Shown here piece by piece: positions 1-11,583 of a stretch of 64,000 nt of DNA. Each line of letters starts with the position of its first letter. Position 1 is the first letter of the stretch. This stretch comes from Lasiodiplodia sp. COLG20 (taxonomy: Eukaryota; Ascomycota; Dothideomycetes; Botryosphaeriales; Botryosphaeriaceae): the NCBI GenBank assembly GCA_009801085.1, contig VNWV01000006.1, forward strand, positions 372,001-436,000, given 5' to 3'. The notes beneath the pieces were generated by a model. It had not been told where the DNA came from. It did not search any database and saw nothing but the letters and a program-made list of their open reading frames with translations. The position numbers and the translations under genes are program-made.

Positions 1-1617
1 GCTTGGAAGTTGAACAGGTGAGTTGCTTAGCTGCATGTGCTGATTCTGAGTTTGGTGAGACATGCGTCGTGCTTGTAGAGTTGGCTGCTGCTCTACTTGA
101 GAGACGAATTGCATCCGGAGGCCGGTTATCTTCTCCAGGTAATACCTTTCTTCGCCTTGCTCCCTCTTCTTAGACTCTTCTATCGTCATGGGCTGCGATC
201 GAAGCTCCGCGAGGCGATGCTGATGGTGTCTGAAAACACTTTCGGCACTAGCAAAGAATTCATTTTGAGGAGTAGTGTTGGGCTCGGGGAAATTGCAAAG
301 ACGCCGCAGGATTGCCCTGTGGAAAATCGACTGAAATATAGGGGAATACACACCCAGTTTCTCTTCAATCTCCACGGCGGTTGGCGGGAGCTTAGTGTCA
401 ATGCAGTGTTTCTGCAGCTTCTCCCATCCTCCGACGGCAGCGCGAGAGATAAATTCGGTACAGCGTGATATTTGTTGGCTGTACTCCTCCGGCCAGTTCC
501 GCTGCATTTCTTGTTTTGGGACAGGGAAGTCTCCAAACCATTGAAGCCATTCCATCGAGACTTCGCTCGTCTGTACTAAGTGATTCAGAAGATCCAGGGA
601 CGTGAGTGCCGCGTGCTGCGTGGCAACTTCCGCAGGTAAGCGAGGAGAAGAAATGGCCTTCATGCACATCAGCTGGTGGAGGTAAATATAGTCGTGATCT
701 CCTCTTTCCACAGCTTCACGGATGAGGTCAACCCTAACGCTTTCAACGGCAGATAGGCCCCTTCCGCCAGCAGAAAAGGCAGGTAGAGTCTGCAGCCTCT
801 GGAAACAGAATTCGGGTGCGAGGCACGATGTAGACGCTCTAGAAAGAGCTGCCGGGGGCTCAGGATCCGGCGGAGCTACAGCAGGAGTATATGGCGAGGG
901 AACATGGCCTGTTGATGCATTGCCCTCAGGGCTTTGTAAGCTTCCCGGCCCCGGTGCAGAGGGCCGTCGAAAAACTTCATCCCGAGGCGTATTTTCCTGC
1001 TCCAGCGAGGCCGGCATGACGGCCGGGAGAGACGTCCTCGTATTGTTTTCGGCCGACGCTAGTGACACGCTCCGCCTATTCGCAGGTGCTTCGCCGACGT
1101 CCAAGCGATTGTCTGTCCGGCTTTCCTCTTCCTCCTCGTCCTCGTCGCCCAGGCTTACGATGGACGTCGCGCGAACTCGGTTACGGGCAGGCTCTTTGCT
1201 CGAGGCGGACGGATGCATGGCCGGGTCTTCGCTCGGAGCGGGCGAGGGCAGGATGTTGTTTTCGGTGGTACTGGAGGCGCGTGATATCTGGGAGGCAACG
1301 ACGTTGGGGAGAGCCGGAGAGGCAGGGTTCGAAGCATTCTGAACGGCGACACTGAGAGGAGGCTGTGGCGCAGCGGTGACACAGGGCAGGTTCGGCGAGG
1401 CAGAGCTCGAAGGAGGATCTTGCGTGGGCTTTGAGGGTCGCTTCGGGGGATCGAAGTCCCTTGGGGCGGGTCTCTTGCGCGAAGGCAGCAGCGGCGAAGC
1501 GTTGACTTGCGGCTGGCCGGTGGTCAGCCAAGTGGGCATGCGCCTGCCGCCCAGGAAGGCATTCGCGGTGGAATTGGAGGTCTGATGCTCCGCGCGAGTA
1601 GGTTCCGACGGCCTCAT
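1..1617 (-). CDS. Large protein, 5'-proximal 539 codons (C-terminus beyond window); possible MIZ/SP-RING-type nuclear protein
   Basis: One uninterrupted minus-strand reading frame runs from an ATG at 1617 (context GCCAGCCATGA) to the left edge with no stop in 539 codons, so the gene is cut by the window. The first ~310 residues are disordered: Pro/Ser/Arg-rich, with a basic stretch RKRPAPRDFDPPKRP and an acidic run (GDEDEEEEES) near residue 158. From about residue 310 the chain becomes ordered and helical (DYIYLHQLMCM, then a segment around HLVQTSEVSMEWLQWFGDFP and RAAVGGWEKLQKHC), followed by Gln-rich sequence at the edge. This layout reminds me of fungal proteins that carry a MIZ/SP-RING (SUMO-ligase-like) finger further C-terminal. 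The finger itself would lie outside the window, so the family call is weak. The gene is head-to-head with the Boi-like gene across an 0.86 kb spacer. An alternative start is the Met at about 1540. Confidence 0.72.
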   Translation of the reverse strand, partial: MRPSEPTRAEHQTSNSTANAFLGGRRMPTWLTTGQPQVNASPLLPSRKRPAPRDFDPPKRPSKPTQDPPSSSASPNLPCVTAAPQPPLSVAVQNASNPASPALPNVVASQISRASSTTENNILPSPAPSEDPAMHPSASSKEPARNRVRATSIVSLGDEDEEEEESRTDNRLDVGEAPANRRSVSLASAENNTRTSLPAVMPASLEQENTPRDEVFRRPSAPGPGSLQSPEGNASTGHVPSPYTPAVAPPDPEPPAALSRASTSCLAPEFCFQRLQTLPAFSAGGRGLSAVESVRVDLIREAVERGDHDYIYLHQLMCMKAISSPRLPAEVATQHAALTSLDLLNHLVQTSEVSMEWLQWFGDFPVPKQEMQRNWPEEYSQQISRCTEFISRAAVGGWEKLQKHCIDTKLPPTAVEIEEKLGVYSPIFQSIFHRAILRRLCNFPEPNTTPQNEFFASAESVFRHHQHRLAELRSQPMTIEESKKREQGEERYYLEKITGLRMQFVSQVEQQPTLQARRMSHQTQNQHMQLSNSPVQLPS

Positions 1618-2479
1618 GGCTGGCGTGGCAAGGTCAGCTCGGCAGGTGGTGTCTGGACTGGAGCATGGCAGAGCGCGGTGGTCAAAGATGGGCGTTTGCT
1701 GTCTGCCCCAGAGGGCGCACGGTGCACACCCGGATTTGGCAGGATGCAGATGAAGGCAAGACGTCGGACGGCGGGCGGGGCTGCGAGGTGAGAGCGTTCG
1801 TCTCGCCGTGCAGAGGCGTTGTGAGCTGGCTGCCAGTAAGCGCGAACTGGACCTGGACGCAGCGCCACGGAGACAATTTCAAACCGCGAGCAACCCGCAC
1901 CGCTCCGCGCGGCCGTGTGCGACGGGTCGCCTCCGCGGCGCGCGCGACGAGACTTGGGCGAAGCTGGAGAGACCCTGTGAGTCCAGAGGGAGATCCGCCC
2001 GTGCGAGAGCCAGGTGCCGCGTGCCTGCGGCTACCGCTACCGCTGTCATGCTGGGATCCGGCGCCCGCGCCCGCTGCTCGCCCATCTCAACTGCCAGCTC
2101 ATTTTGCGCCGTACGACCCTCTGATCGCGCGCCGACCCTGCGTGCGCTCGTCTGCTGCCGCCGCGCGCGCTCTCTGCCCTCCCGCTGAACAGCGCTCCCA
2201 AGCGCCCTCCATGGAGCGATCGCGCATGTGATTGGCCGGCGCCGCTGCATACTATTAACTCAGACGGGGCCCCGAAATTGAGCTTCTCCATACCCGCCAG
2301 GCCGCCGCCACTCCCGTCTGCTGAGCTTGCGAGCCTCCATCGGCCTGGTACGACCCAGCCTCCGGCCACGAACGCGCGATGCCCTTTGCGAGGGCTGCCA
2401 TGAGGTGATCCCCAGCAGCAGCAATCACCCCGACCAGCCCGACCGACCACCACCCCCGCAGCCGCCCAGACTGCACACC
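1618..2479. promoter_or_regulatory. Divergent promoter region between two head-to-head genes
   Basis: 862 bp of very GC-rich DNA between the minus-strand gene starting at 1617 and the plus-strand gene starting at 2480. Reading frames here lack plausible starts and look like composition artefacts. It must hold both promoters and 5' UTRs. No clear TATA element was found. Confidence 0.5.
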
Positions 2480-5400
2480 ATGGCGGCGCGTCCCAATATG
2501 GACCAGGCGCAGCCTGGAGACACTCTCCTGGTCATCCGTAAGTCGCCTCCGCGCCCCGCCCGCGCCGCGACCGCTTCCGCGCCGCTCCCTTGGCTACCTG
2601 CTGATACCTGCCGAGCTACCAGACGAGTTCAACGCGCGCAGCCCCGACGAATTGAGCCTCAAGCGCGGCGACCGCATCGAGCTCATCGAGCGCGACGACG
2701 ACTTTGGCGATGGCTGGTTCCTGGGCCGCCACCTGCAGAACGGGCACACCGGCCTGTTCCCAGAGGGTACGCCAGTCCTCCCGTTCCGCTCGCGGAGAAT
2801 GGCTAACTGAGCTAGTCCAGTCTACACACAGCTGGCCCCGCGGCCAACATTTTCCTCTGTCCTAAATAACCGCCCTGGCGTTGCCTACACTACCAGTCCC
2901 ACCTTGACCACCGGCCCCTCGTTTGCGACTCTCGATGCCGCCCGTCCGCCCGACAGCGACCAACCGCAGTCAACGCCGCCGCAGTCCGACTCCCCTACCT
3001 CTGCCCCTAGCACGGGAATCCAGCGCTCTGCGACCGCCCCAATGGCGCTCTCTGCGATTGCCACCATGAATAACGGCCAGCGGGCGCTTTCAGGAGAGCA
3101 GAGGAGCCCCGTCATGAACGAGACCCTGAGTGTTATCGATGAGCACCTGACCGATATCAACACGCCGCGCGGGAGCGTGCTGCGCGACCTCCGCACCAAT
3201 AACGATAGTGGGAGCGAGTACAGCAGCCATGTGGAGCACCGATTGTCGTACATTAACGGCCAGGAGACCGATGAGGAGGAGAATGGATTACACACTTTGC
3301 ATGAGATCAGGCACTGGACGCCGCTCCACGTCGCCGAGTGGTTGGAGGACGTCGGAGTGGACAGGCGTCATTGCGAAGTCTTCAAGGAACAGGAAATATC
3401 GGGTGAAGTCTTGCTGGGCATGGATCAGGCGTCGGTCTTCATGAAAGAATTCGATCTCGGTCCTATCGGGCCCCGTCTAAAGATCTGGCAGAAGATCAAA
3501 GCCCTCCAGCAAGAGGTAGCCGAAGCGGTGCGTAATTCTCAGAGCATGCAGGACTATTCGGGTTCGGAGCAGGGCTCGAACGCAGGATCCATTCGCCATC
3601 GCAGCACGTCGATTGGAACGGTCCTGCCTCGCATTCCAAGTTTGATGGATTCCAATGGCGCCAGGCCGTCGAGTCGACAGCAGGTAAACAGAGGAAGCTC
3701 GCAGCAATCTGTACCCGGCACACCAGGTTCTCCCCTCAACGACACCAGACGCCCATCTGCGGCTTCTGTGAGAGAGATGAATCACCACCGGAGGCATTCT
3801 TCGGTCGAGTTTGCGAATTTGCCCACAACACCAACCACTCCGAGCAATGTTCACGTAACCCAAGCAACGCCAAACGCACATAAAAAGCAGCCATCCTTTG
3901 ATCGGAACTGGAAAATGGGAGACGCCAATGGGAGGCCAGCTTCCTCTGCGCAAATGCGGCCTGAAACTCCCACTGAAGGCAGTCCACGTGGCGCAGGTCT
4001 GAATGTGGTAACGCCCGATCTCGACCGCGGCTATTTCTCAGGCGGAGAAGTTGAGAATCGCAAACACAGAAATGTCCTGCGCAAGGGTCACAGCCCAAGC
4101 CATTCCCGGACGTCGAGCTCTGGCAACGATGGAAGGCGCCTGTCAGCGTTCAAACGTCACAGCAGAATTGGTAGTAGCGACTCGATGCGGGACACGTCCG
4201 AACCTACCGCTCTGCTTTCCTCTTTCTACAGCCCCGGGACGAAACGCAGCCAGAGTGCGCGCACAGCCAGCGGACCTGAGTTGCGAAGCTCCCCTAAAGC
4301 CATCAGCAAGGAACGATCTGCGACGGTCACGAAGCTGGATTACGGGACGCCAAGTATCGACGCCATTGCTTCGTCGCCGAACCTGGCAGAGGCCGAGGAA
4401 ACGACGGCAGGCGGTCGCGCCTCGCCGCCACCGGCCATTCAACGGTACCCGAAGCCGCGTGCAACGGGTCTTCGAGCCATTTCGGACGCTCTTGCTGGAA
4501 CTCTGAGCGGGACGAAGAACCCTCCTCCTGTCTCTCCCAACAAGGACTCCGCTATGAACTCTCCAGCACGGACCGGATCCAGCACGCCGTCACAGACGTC
4601 GAAGAGCTTCGACTCTGGAGAGGCGCCACCAGATGTTCTTCGCAGCACAACGGGTAACTCGATGACGTCCAGTACCGCTAGCAGCGGACCGAAGAAGAAG
4701 ACAAAGAAGGAAACAAGTGCATACCAGAGGGGCCTGGAGAACAAGCCGCCTTCAGAGACGATACCGGGCTCTGATTACAACGGATGGATGAAGAAGCGAT
4801 CGTCGAACATGATGACAACATGGAAGACGAGGCTGTTCGTGCTCAAGGGCCGACGTCTGTCGTATTACTATTCGGAGTTCGATACGGCGGAGAAGGGTCT
4901 GATCGATATTTCGGGTCACCGTGTGCTACCAGCAAACAACGAACGTATGACGGGCCTCCATGCGATGGTAACTGGGGCCAAGTCATCGCCAACGTCTCCT
5001 CAAAACGCGACCTTGACGACGTCAGCGCAAACGGATGCGGCAAACGGGCTTGATCTCAAGGAAGACCCATCGGGCATGTTCATCTTCAAGCTAGTGCCGC
5101 CTCGGGCTGGGTTGTCGAAAGCCGTCAACTTCACCAAACCAACGGTCCATTACTTCGCAGTGGATAATCTTCAACAGGGACGTCTCTGGATGGCAGCGCT
5201 CATGAAGGCAACAATCGATCGCGACGAAAGCAAAGAAGTCATCAGCACCTACCAGCAAAAGACGATCTCTCTCGCCAAGGCACGGGAGATGCAGCAACGG
5301 CCCCCGGCGCTGATGGGCGAGGACGAGGATGAGGAGAACGTCAATCCCGACAAGATCGACGAAGAGGACGAGGAACGAGGCTTGGCTATATCTGGGCTGG

Positions 5401-5504
5401 AAGACGAGGGCGATTCGGCAGACGATCCGAAGCGATCAGGCAGTGTTGGGACTAGCGAGGCGGCAGCGGCATCGGTGAATAGCGAGGCTGCGAGTAAAGA
5501 GTGA
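2480..5504 (+). CDS. BOI2: Boi1/Boi2-like (Pob1-like) polarity protein: SH3-SAM-PH, 961 aa, 3 exons
   Basis: Exons 2480-2537, 2623-2766 and 2821-5504 (introns 85 and 54 nt) join in frame. The SH3 domain (about residues 15-70) is split by both introns and reads VIHEFNARSPDELSLKRGD, with WF in GDGWFLGRH and a closing GLFPEVY. A SAM domain follows at roughly residues 230-300 (HWTPLHVAEWLEDVGV, LGPIGPRLKIWQKIKAL). A long Ser/Pro-rich linker leads to a PH domain near residues 720-870 (YNGWMKKRSSNMMTTWKTRLF to GRLWMAALMKATI), then an acidic tail. This domain order is that of yeast Boi1/Boi2 and fission yeast Pob1, which link Cdc42/formin polarity and exocyst function at growth sites; PH binds lipids, SH3 binds proline-rich partners. 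The ATG sits in a good context (CACACCATGG). The exact paralogue name is inferred. Confidence 0.93.
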
Positions 5505-8500
5505 CGGGCCGCAGATTGCGGCAGCTGATTGGCAGAAAAGCACGAGGATGGTCCAGGTTCCCTTTTTTGTTCACACTGCTCAACCATTTTCTTTCGGAAC
5601 ATCTTGGGTCAACAGGGGACGGCATTGCAAGGGTAGGCCCTGTGTGGGATTTCTTCAGGGCCCAAAGCAAGCTGTCGGCGATGGGCGAGACATTTTCCTT
5701 GTTTCTTTGCTGGGTCATAGTCCACTTTCTATTAGCATATCTGGACGACGGTTATGAACGTTGGCCTACGGGTTGATTTGGCGGTATAGGATCGAGTACC
5801 CCTGAGTACGTACGGTGCTCATATCTCTTTTGCAGATTTCCTTGTAGTGTTTAGTATAGGTACTTTTCCGCGGGAGCATAATACAGAGCGACTGTCTAGG
5901 AGTGGTTGTGCACAGGATGGTTGAAAAGTACCGTGTCACATTTTGTCTTCGGCTCACGTCAACGTGCAGCTGCGGCTGCGGGCGCGACCGATTTTCGACG
6001 GTGGGATAAGCAGACGAGGATCCGGGTTGATGGGTGAGGGTGTTCAACACGAGGCACAGCGTGCCTCGTAGGGATACGCGTTTCGGCATGGCGGGCTGGT
6101 CGGGAGGGAGAGCGGGCAGCGGAACAACAGGTGTGCGGGGAGAGGGAGAGATACGTCAAGCTTATGTGGAGGGGTGCTGCGGCTAACCGCTTGCCGAGGG
6201 AGCTGCAGGACAGGGCTCTCGCGGAGCAGGGCGTGCTGACCGGTGGTAATGGCAATATAAATAAACTTGCAGGCGCAGGAGCCGGGATGCGGAGGGGTGA
6301 GGGAAGAAAGAATCGTCGGCATCGCATCATCGGCCGTTGTGGCTTGCCCCTTCCGCTCGTCGCGCAGTGAGATCCCATCGGCGGGCATCGCATCGCGCCT
6401 GCACCTGCACGCATCCCCCGACACACCACCACCGCCCGCCCCCGGCCGCCGAGCTGCTGCAGGGTCCCTGAGCTCCGGTGCGGTCTAGTTCTTTCTGCTC
6501 TTCTCCCTCCAGCCCACCCATTTTTCTGCGCGCCGCGACCCGGCCTTTCTGCTGCTTTCCTGTCGCCCCGAGAATGAGCCAGTTGATTCCGCCTCGCCTC
6601 GACTTGACCCTGCTGCACGCTGCATATGCACGCCCGCCAATCTCGTCACCACTCCGTACCTACCGTGAAGTCGTCATTTGCTCGCCCCCAGTCGGCGCGC
6701 CCCATCGCCGTCGCGATCAACCCGGCTCTTGCCTCAGCGCCAGAATCTGTGTCCTGATTTCCACGCTCGTCCAGACTCCACCGCCGGCTCCTCATGCAGG
6801 CCTGCGTCACCGGCCGGCGGCGACAAGCAGGGCAATTGGCCGTCTGACGACTCTCCCGGAGCCGCATCTGCGGCGATGATGGAATTCGGGAACCAAGGCA
6901 GAATAAAAAATTTACGGCAATTGGCATCGACGATTCGTCGAGAAATTCGGTACCGGCAACCATTGGTCGCACGATGATGTGCATGCAGGCAAGCGGCGAC
7001 GAACGAGAGGCTGCATGCATGCAATGCGGTGCAGAGGGTCTCGCCCATGCAAGAAGAAAAGTAGGGCTTGCAGACTGAATACTGTCAAAAACAAAAATGT
7101 GATAGAAAGGCTCGATATACTGAAATAGGCTGTGTCATGCCGCGAACCTCGTATAGCTATCAATCACATACCTCATCAGTCAGTATATGCGGCGACACAA
7201 CATGTAGAGCAGCAAGGAATAGGAGGAACATGCAAGCCGGCGTACAGTAGGCCCCAGCCACCAGGCCAAGCCCGTCAGCAGCAACGACGACGACGACGCG
7301 AAACCTTGCCTCATAGCAGACGAGACAGCGAAAGGGGACCCACTTCGCCTACCCACTTCGGATACACACACTCATCACGCCAGCACGCAAGCCGAAGGCA
7401 AAACGCCTCTGCCGTGCTCCCCGAGATCTTCGCGCGCTTTTGTCCCCTGCCAGGAATGCCTACTTTCACACGCAGCCCATGCACATGTATAGCGGATCCA
7501 TGCCGATGCACGGCGAGTGAAGAAAGTGGAGTGTGTGTGGACAGGTGGGGGATGGCGAAAGAAGAAAGGAAAAAGCAAAAAGCCATTGAACGAGACCAAC
7601 GAAGTGTAATCGCAGTATACTCCGAGAGACTGGTTCCACCAGACGGACGGGAACGGGAAAAGCAAAAAAAAAAAGAAAGAAAAAATAAGGCACGGTACCC
7701 GTCGCGTCGGGCCGCACGGCTGAACGGAGACGGGGAGGAATGGCTCACGTTTTTGGGCCGTTTTCGCGGCCGCCCATGTCGTCTAACCTTCTTGCCGCCT
7801 CCCCGTGCTTTCACATGCATGTGCTTTTAATTCTGCACTGCACACCTGTGCAGTTATTTCTGCACTGCGCAGGGCTTAGGGAGTGCTGCAAGCCACTATG
7901 TATCCCACGTGCATAACAGCCATCTCTTACGACATGTCTAGGAACAACAGGGCCGGCCCCCGGGCAAGAGAGACCCTGATGTCGGTGGCGGACTCGTCTC
8001 CGGCAATCCCCCCTCTTTGTCAGCGACCAAATATCACCAGATCTTACTCATTCGCATCTTCCCCTGTTCCTGCAACCGCTGCTTCTTTTGCTGTGGTTCG
8101 GATCACAGCCGCATCCGTTATCGGCCTCTGAAACCGGCCATCGGCAAGCGGTTGCCAGTGGCCGAAGCGACAACCAATGCGGTAGGTGGGCTTTCGCTGC
8201 ACATTGTCCCGAGGATCCGTCTGAGCATCGCTCCGGAATGAAGTCACTTTACTTAGCGTACCTGGGGTCCAGATGGTTCGAACGGACCCTTTCACGGAGA
8301 TGCCGCCCAATGGACCACTAGATTTGGCGGAGCTCAGGACCGTGGAGTACCCCGCCCCGCGCTGCGGGACAGCACGGTGCGAGGGGGAGGGGCAGAGCTT
8401 GGGGTTGTAAACACACGACACCTACCTTTTTTTTTTTTTTTTTTTTTTTTTGCCTACACACCTGAAAATTTTTTTTTTTTTGGTCCTGAGGCCTACATAG

Positions 8501-8756
8501 CTGAAAACTACACGTGGAGACGAAGTGAACGCCTTTTCCTCTATTCTGAACATATCTCGTTCTGTTCATTTTCATTCATAGATTTTTTTTTTTCTCTATT
8601 CTCTTCCCCAGACCCCGCGCTCCGCGTCCCGACCCCGCCATCGCAGAAAAAAAGGGCCCAAAAGCACCTCCGACAACCACCACCAAACGACGCCCTTTCC
8701 AACATCTCCAGCCGACCGTCAAGAAGCTCCTCCCACCGAGGACATATACAAACACA
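5505..8756. other. Gene-free intergenic region with homopolymer runs
   Basis: 3.25 kb between the Boi-like gene and the rhamnose dehydrogenase. Open frames on both strands lack domain-like sequence and are broken. It contains poly-A/T tracts, notably a run of about 24 T near 8427-8450 and another T run at about 8470-8481, plus C/T-rich sequence just upstream of 8757 that resembles a fungal pyrimidine-rich core promoter. No RNA gene was recognised. Confidence 0.5.
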
Positions 8757-9810
8757 ATGGCAACCGCAGCACCCAAGCTCCTCGTCAACAAGGTCGCCGC
8801 CATCACGGGCGGCGTGACGGGCATCGGGCGCGCCATCGCGCTCGAGTACCTGCGGCAGGGCGCCAAGGTCGCCGTCAACCATCTGGGCGACGACACCTCA
8901 AATGCGCAGTTCGAGTCGATGTTGAAGGAGAAGCCGGCGGACGCGCCGCTCATCGCCGTGCCGGGTGACATCTCCAAGCCCGAGACGGCGAAGCGGTTGG
9001 TCGAGCGGACGGTCGAGGAGTTTGGGAAGCTGGACGTGTTCGTGAGCAATGCCGGGGTGTGCAAGTTTGCGGATTTCTTGGAGTAAGTGCCGAGGCGTGG
9101 ATGCGAGAGGGGTTGGTGCATGGTAGCTACTTGCACCCCGTACCACCTCTACCCTGTCTTCGTTCAACCGGGATGGGAGGGAGATCATTATCTCGGCATT
9201 TGCTATTTTACTTTCTGAAAGCAAAAAGAGAGGGGAAATGCTGACAACATTACGCGTCCTACACAGCCTCGACACCGAGCACTGGGAATTCACGCTCAAC
9301 ACCAACCTCGGCGGCGCCTTCCACGCCACGCAAGCGGCGGCGCGGCAGATGGCGGCGCAGGGCCACGGCGGCTCCATCATCGGCATCTCGTCCATCTCGG
9401 CGCTGGTCGGCGGCGGCCAGCAGGCGCACTACACGCCCACCAAGGCCGGCGTGCTCAGCCTGATGCAGTCGTGCGCCTGCGCCCTCGGCCGCTACAACAT
9501 CCGCTGCAACGCCCTGCTGCCCGGCACCATCAAGACGCAGCTAAACGACAAGGATCTGGCCGACCCGGACAAGAGAAAGTACATGGAGGGCCGCATCCCG
9601 CTGGGCAGGACGGGCGAGCCGGCGGATCTGGCGGGACCCGCGGTCTTTTTGGCGAGCGATCTGAGTAATTATGTGGTGAGTCCCTGCAGGAGGATCCCTT
9701 TCCCCTCTTTTCCCATTGGTTGGTGGTACCGACAGGGGTGGTGCTGACTGGCGACACAGAATGGCGCGCAATTGCTCGTCGACGGAGGCTTGTTTGTGAA
9801 TCTTCAGTAA
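8757..9810 (+). CDS. LRA1: L-rhamnose 1-dehydrogenase (SDR family), 261 aa, 3 exons
   Basis: Exons 8757-9082, 9267-9675 and 9760-9810. The first intron has an ideal CTGAC branch site before acacag. It oxidises L-rhamnose to L-rhamnonolactone in the fungal non-phosphorylated pathway. The N-terminal cofactor motif is ITGGVTGIGRAIA (Gly 18-24), followed by VFVSNAGVC. The catalytic Ser and YxxxK lie in GISSISALVGG and HYTPTKAG. The segment DPDKRKYMEGRIPLGR and the C-terminal NGAQLLVDGGLFVNLQ match the characterised Scheffersomyces stipitis rhamnose dehydrogenase as I remember it, which makes this more specific than a generic SDR call. Length equals the family norm of about 260 aa. The context strengthens the assignment: a lactonase-type amidohydrolase lies 0.5 kb downstream, convergent, and a keto-deoxy-acid aldolase follows. 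Confidence 0.9.
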
Positions 9811-10305
9811 ATACATGCATTATAAAGAATATTCGATTCAGTATCATAGCAATATTACCACGTTTTATTGAATTGAAATTCCAACCCCAGGCACAATGTA
9901 TTATATGAGATCCTTTCGTGGTATGATATGGAGGATACTAGCGAGAGGAATGGCAGGGGTTGACTACAGGGGCCCCAGAATCAATGGCATTTCACGATAT
10001 TCACGAATTATTCGACGTGTGGGCAGTTGAAGCTATCGTCCCGACGCGTATGTAAAATTATTAATTCCACATTTGCTTCCGGATGATAGCTTCAGCTACC
10101 CATGGCATGAACAATAAAAAAAAAAGTGCTATTAGTCTTCGGCTGCAATACCCCTGTATACCCCCAACTATTTGAAGTAGACATCAAAAATAAATCTGAT
10201 TTCCTCAAGCGTGCAAACGAATCTAGACATAAATAGGATCCAATATCCCAGGAGTGGACTCTCAAAAAGGTCAACATCCTTTGCAGCCCCTGCGCCAACA
10301 GAAAA
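9811..10305. other. Short convergent intergenic region
   Basis: 495 bp between the convergent stops of the rhamnose dehydrogenase and the lactonase. It is AT-richer than its surroundings, contains likely polyadenylation sequence for both genes (AATAAA-like runs near 10110-10130) and nothing else that I can recognise. Confidence 0.5.
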
Positions 10306-11583
10306 TCAGGCCTTCGGAGGACTCAAACGATACGCTTCAACGGCCGTGCCGTACCACACGCAATCACGCTGCTCTTCCGTCAAGCCGTACGCATCCAGAA
10401 ACTTCTCCACCGCAGCCACCCAGCTGCTCCACGCCCGCGCGTCGCCAGGGCCGCGGACGTTGCAGACGGGCCAGTCGCTGCCGAACATGATGCGCTCGGG
10501 CGGGAAGGCGCTGAAGAGTACGTCGAGCCAGGGCTTCATGCGCTCGAGCACGCGGTCCGGCGTCCAGGGGGCGCTGGGATCCTGGTCCGCTATTTCGGAG
10601 AAGGCGCCGGACAGCTTCATGTAGGTGTGCGGCGAGCGCGCGGCGCGGCGGATGGCTGCGCTCCAGCGGTCGAAGGCGTCACGCTGAGCTGGCGTGGTTG
10701 GGTGCTGCTCCATGTCTGGCTTGCAGAGGTGATCTATCATCCCGCTGATGTCAGCTCTTGTAACCACCTTTTATCCCTTGCTCTTGTGAGCTCTTCAAGA
10801 AAAAGAAAAGAAGAGGCCCCCCAGCAACACAGAACTAAATGGAAAAAAGAAAAGAGAGCTGCAAGAGAGCCACTCACTCAAAATAAACCTCACCTCCTCC
10901 CCCTCCCTCACCCCATCCCCACCATTCACCCTCTCACACGCCTCCACCGCCCTCTCCACCTGCCACACACCCCCGCTCCTCGCATCCACACCGACATCAA
11001 AACACCACCCCCTCCTCCCGACCTCCCTCAGCGCCTCCGTCCACCCGCCCACCACCCGCCCGAACGCCTCCTCGTCCTTGATCCCCTGCACGAGGAAGCG
11101 CCACCCCACGACCCTGCCCCACGCCTCCGGCCCGGCCGCCTCCTCCGCCGCCGCCAGGTACGCGCGCAGGTCGGCCAACGAAACGTCGACGGGGAGCCAC
11201 GGCACCAGGCCCCAAAGAACGGCGCCGTCGCCGGGCGCGAAGCCCTCGCCGGGCGCGGGCGTGCCGGTGACGAGGCGGCGCAGCCAGCGGAGCTCCTCGA
11301 GGGGCTGCGCGGCGCGGACGAGGATGTCGGCTTTCGCGTCGTTGGCGAGGGTGCGGTCGGTTTCGACGTAGACGGCGCCGCGGACGCGGGGTGGTGGGGT
11401 TGTGGAGGGAGAAGAAGAAGAAGAAGAAGGTGCGGGCGTGGAGGATGCGGCGAAGTAGTCAGACAGCGAGTATTGCTTTGTGAGTGGCCCGCCTGGGGCC
11501 ATCCATGCGTGGCCGGTTGGATTGGTCGAGGTGTGTGGCCAGAGGTGGATGTGGGAGTCGAGAATGCGGGGTGGTGGGGCCAT
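10306..11583 (-). CDS. LRA2: Amidohydrolase-family lactonase, probable L-rhamnono-gamma-lactonase, 377 aa, 2 exons
   Basis: Exons 11583-10878 and 10733-10306 with a 144-nt intron (gtgagtgg...gatag) that joins FIL to NHLCKPDM in frame. The fold is the metal-dependent TIM-barrel amidohydrolase type: DSHIHLW at residues 9-15 (HxH metal ligands), NHLCKPD near residue 236, and FGSDWPV with the catalytic Asp near the C-terminus. Fungal sugar lactonases of the alternative rhamnose pathway belong to this family. They hydrolyse L-rhamnono-1,4-lactone to L-rhamnonate, the product of the neighbouring dehydrogenase. A Ser-rich insertion (SSSSSSP, around residue 55) is probably a loop. The substrate is inferred from the neighbours; a fuconolactonase-like or dicarboxylate lactonase-like activity is the alternative. 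Confidence 0.82.

Noticed and set aside
722..1342. 206-codon plus-strand open frame
   Set aside because: Antisense shadow of the minus-strand gene 1617-1, whose frame is open for 539 codons and has sensible composition.
8427..8481. Long T-runs as a possible mobile-element tail
   Set aside because: No target-site duplication or coding sequence nearby; simple homopolymers upstream of a promoter.
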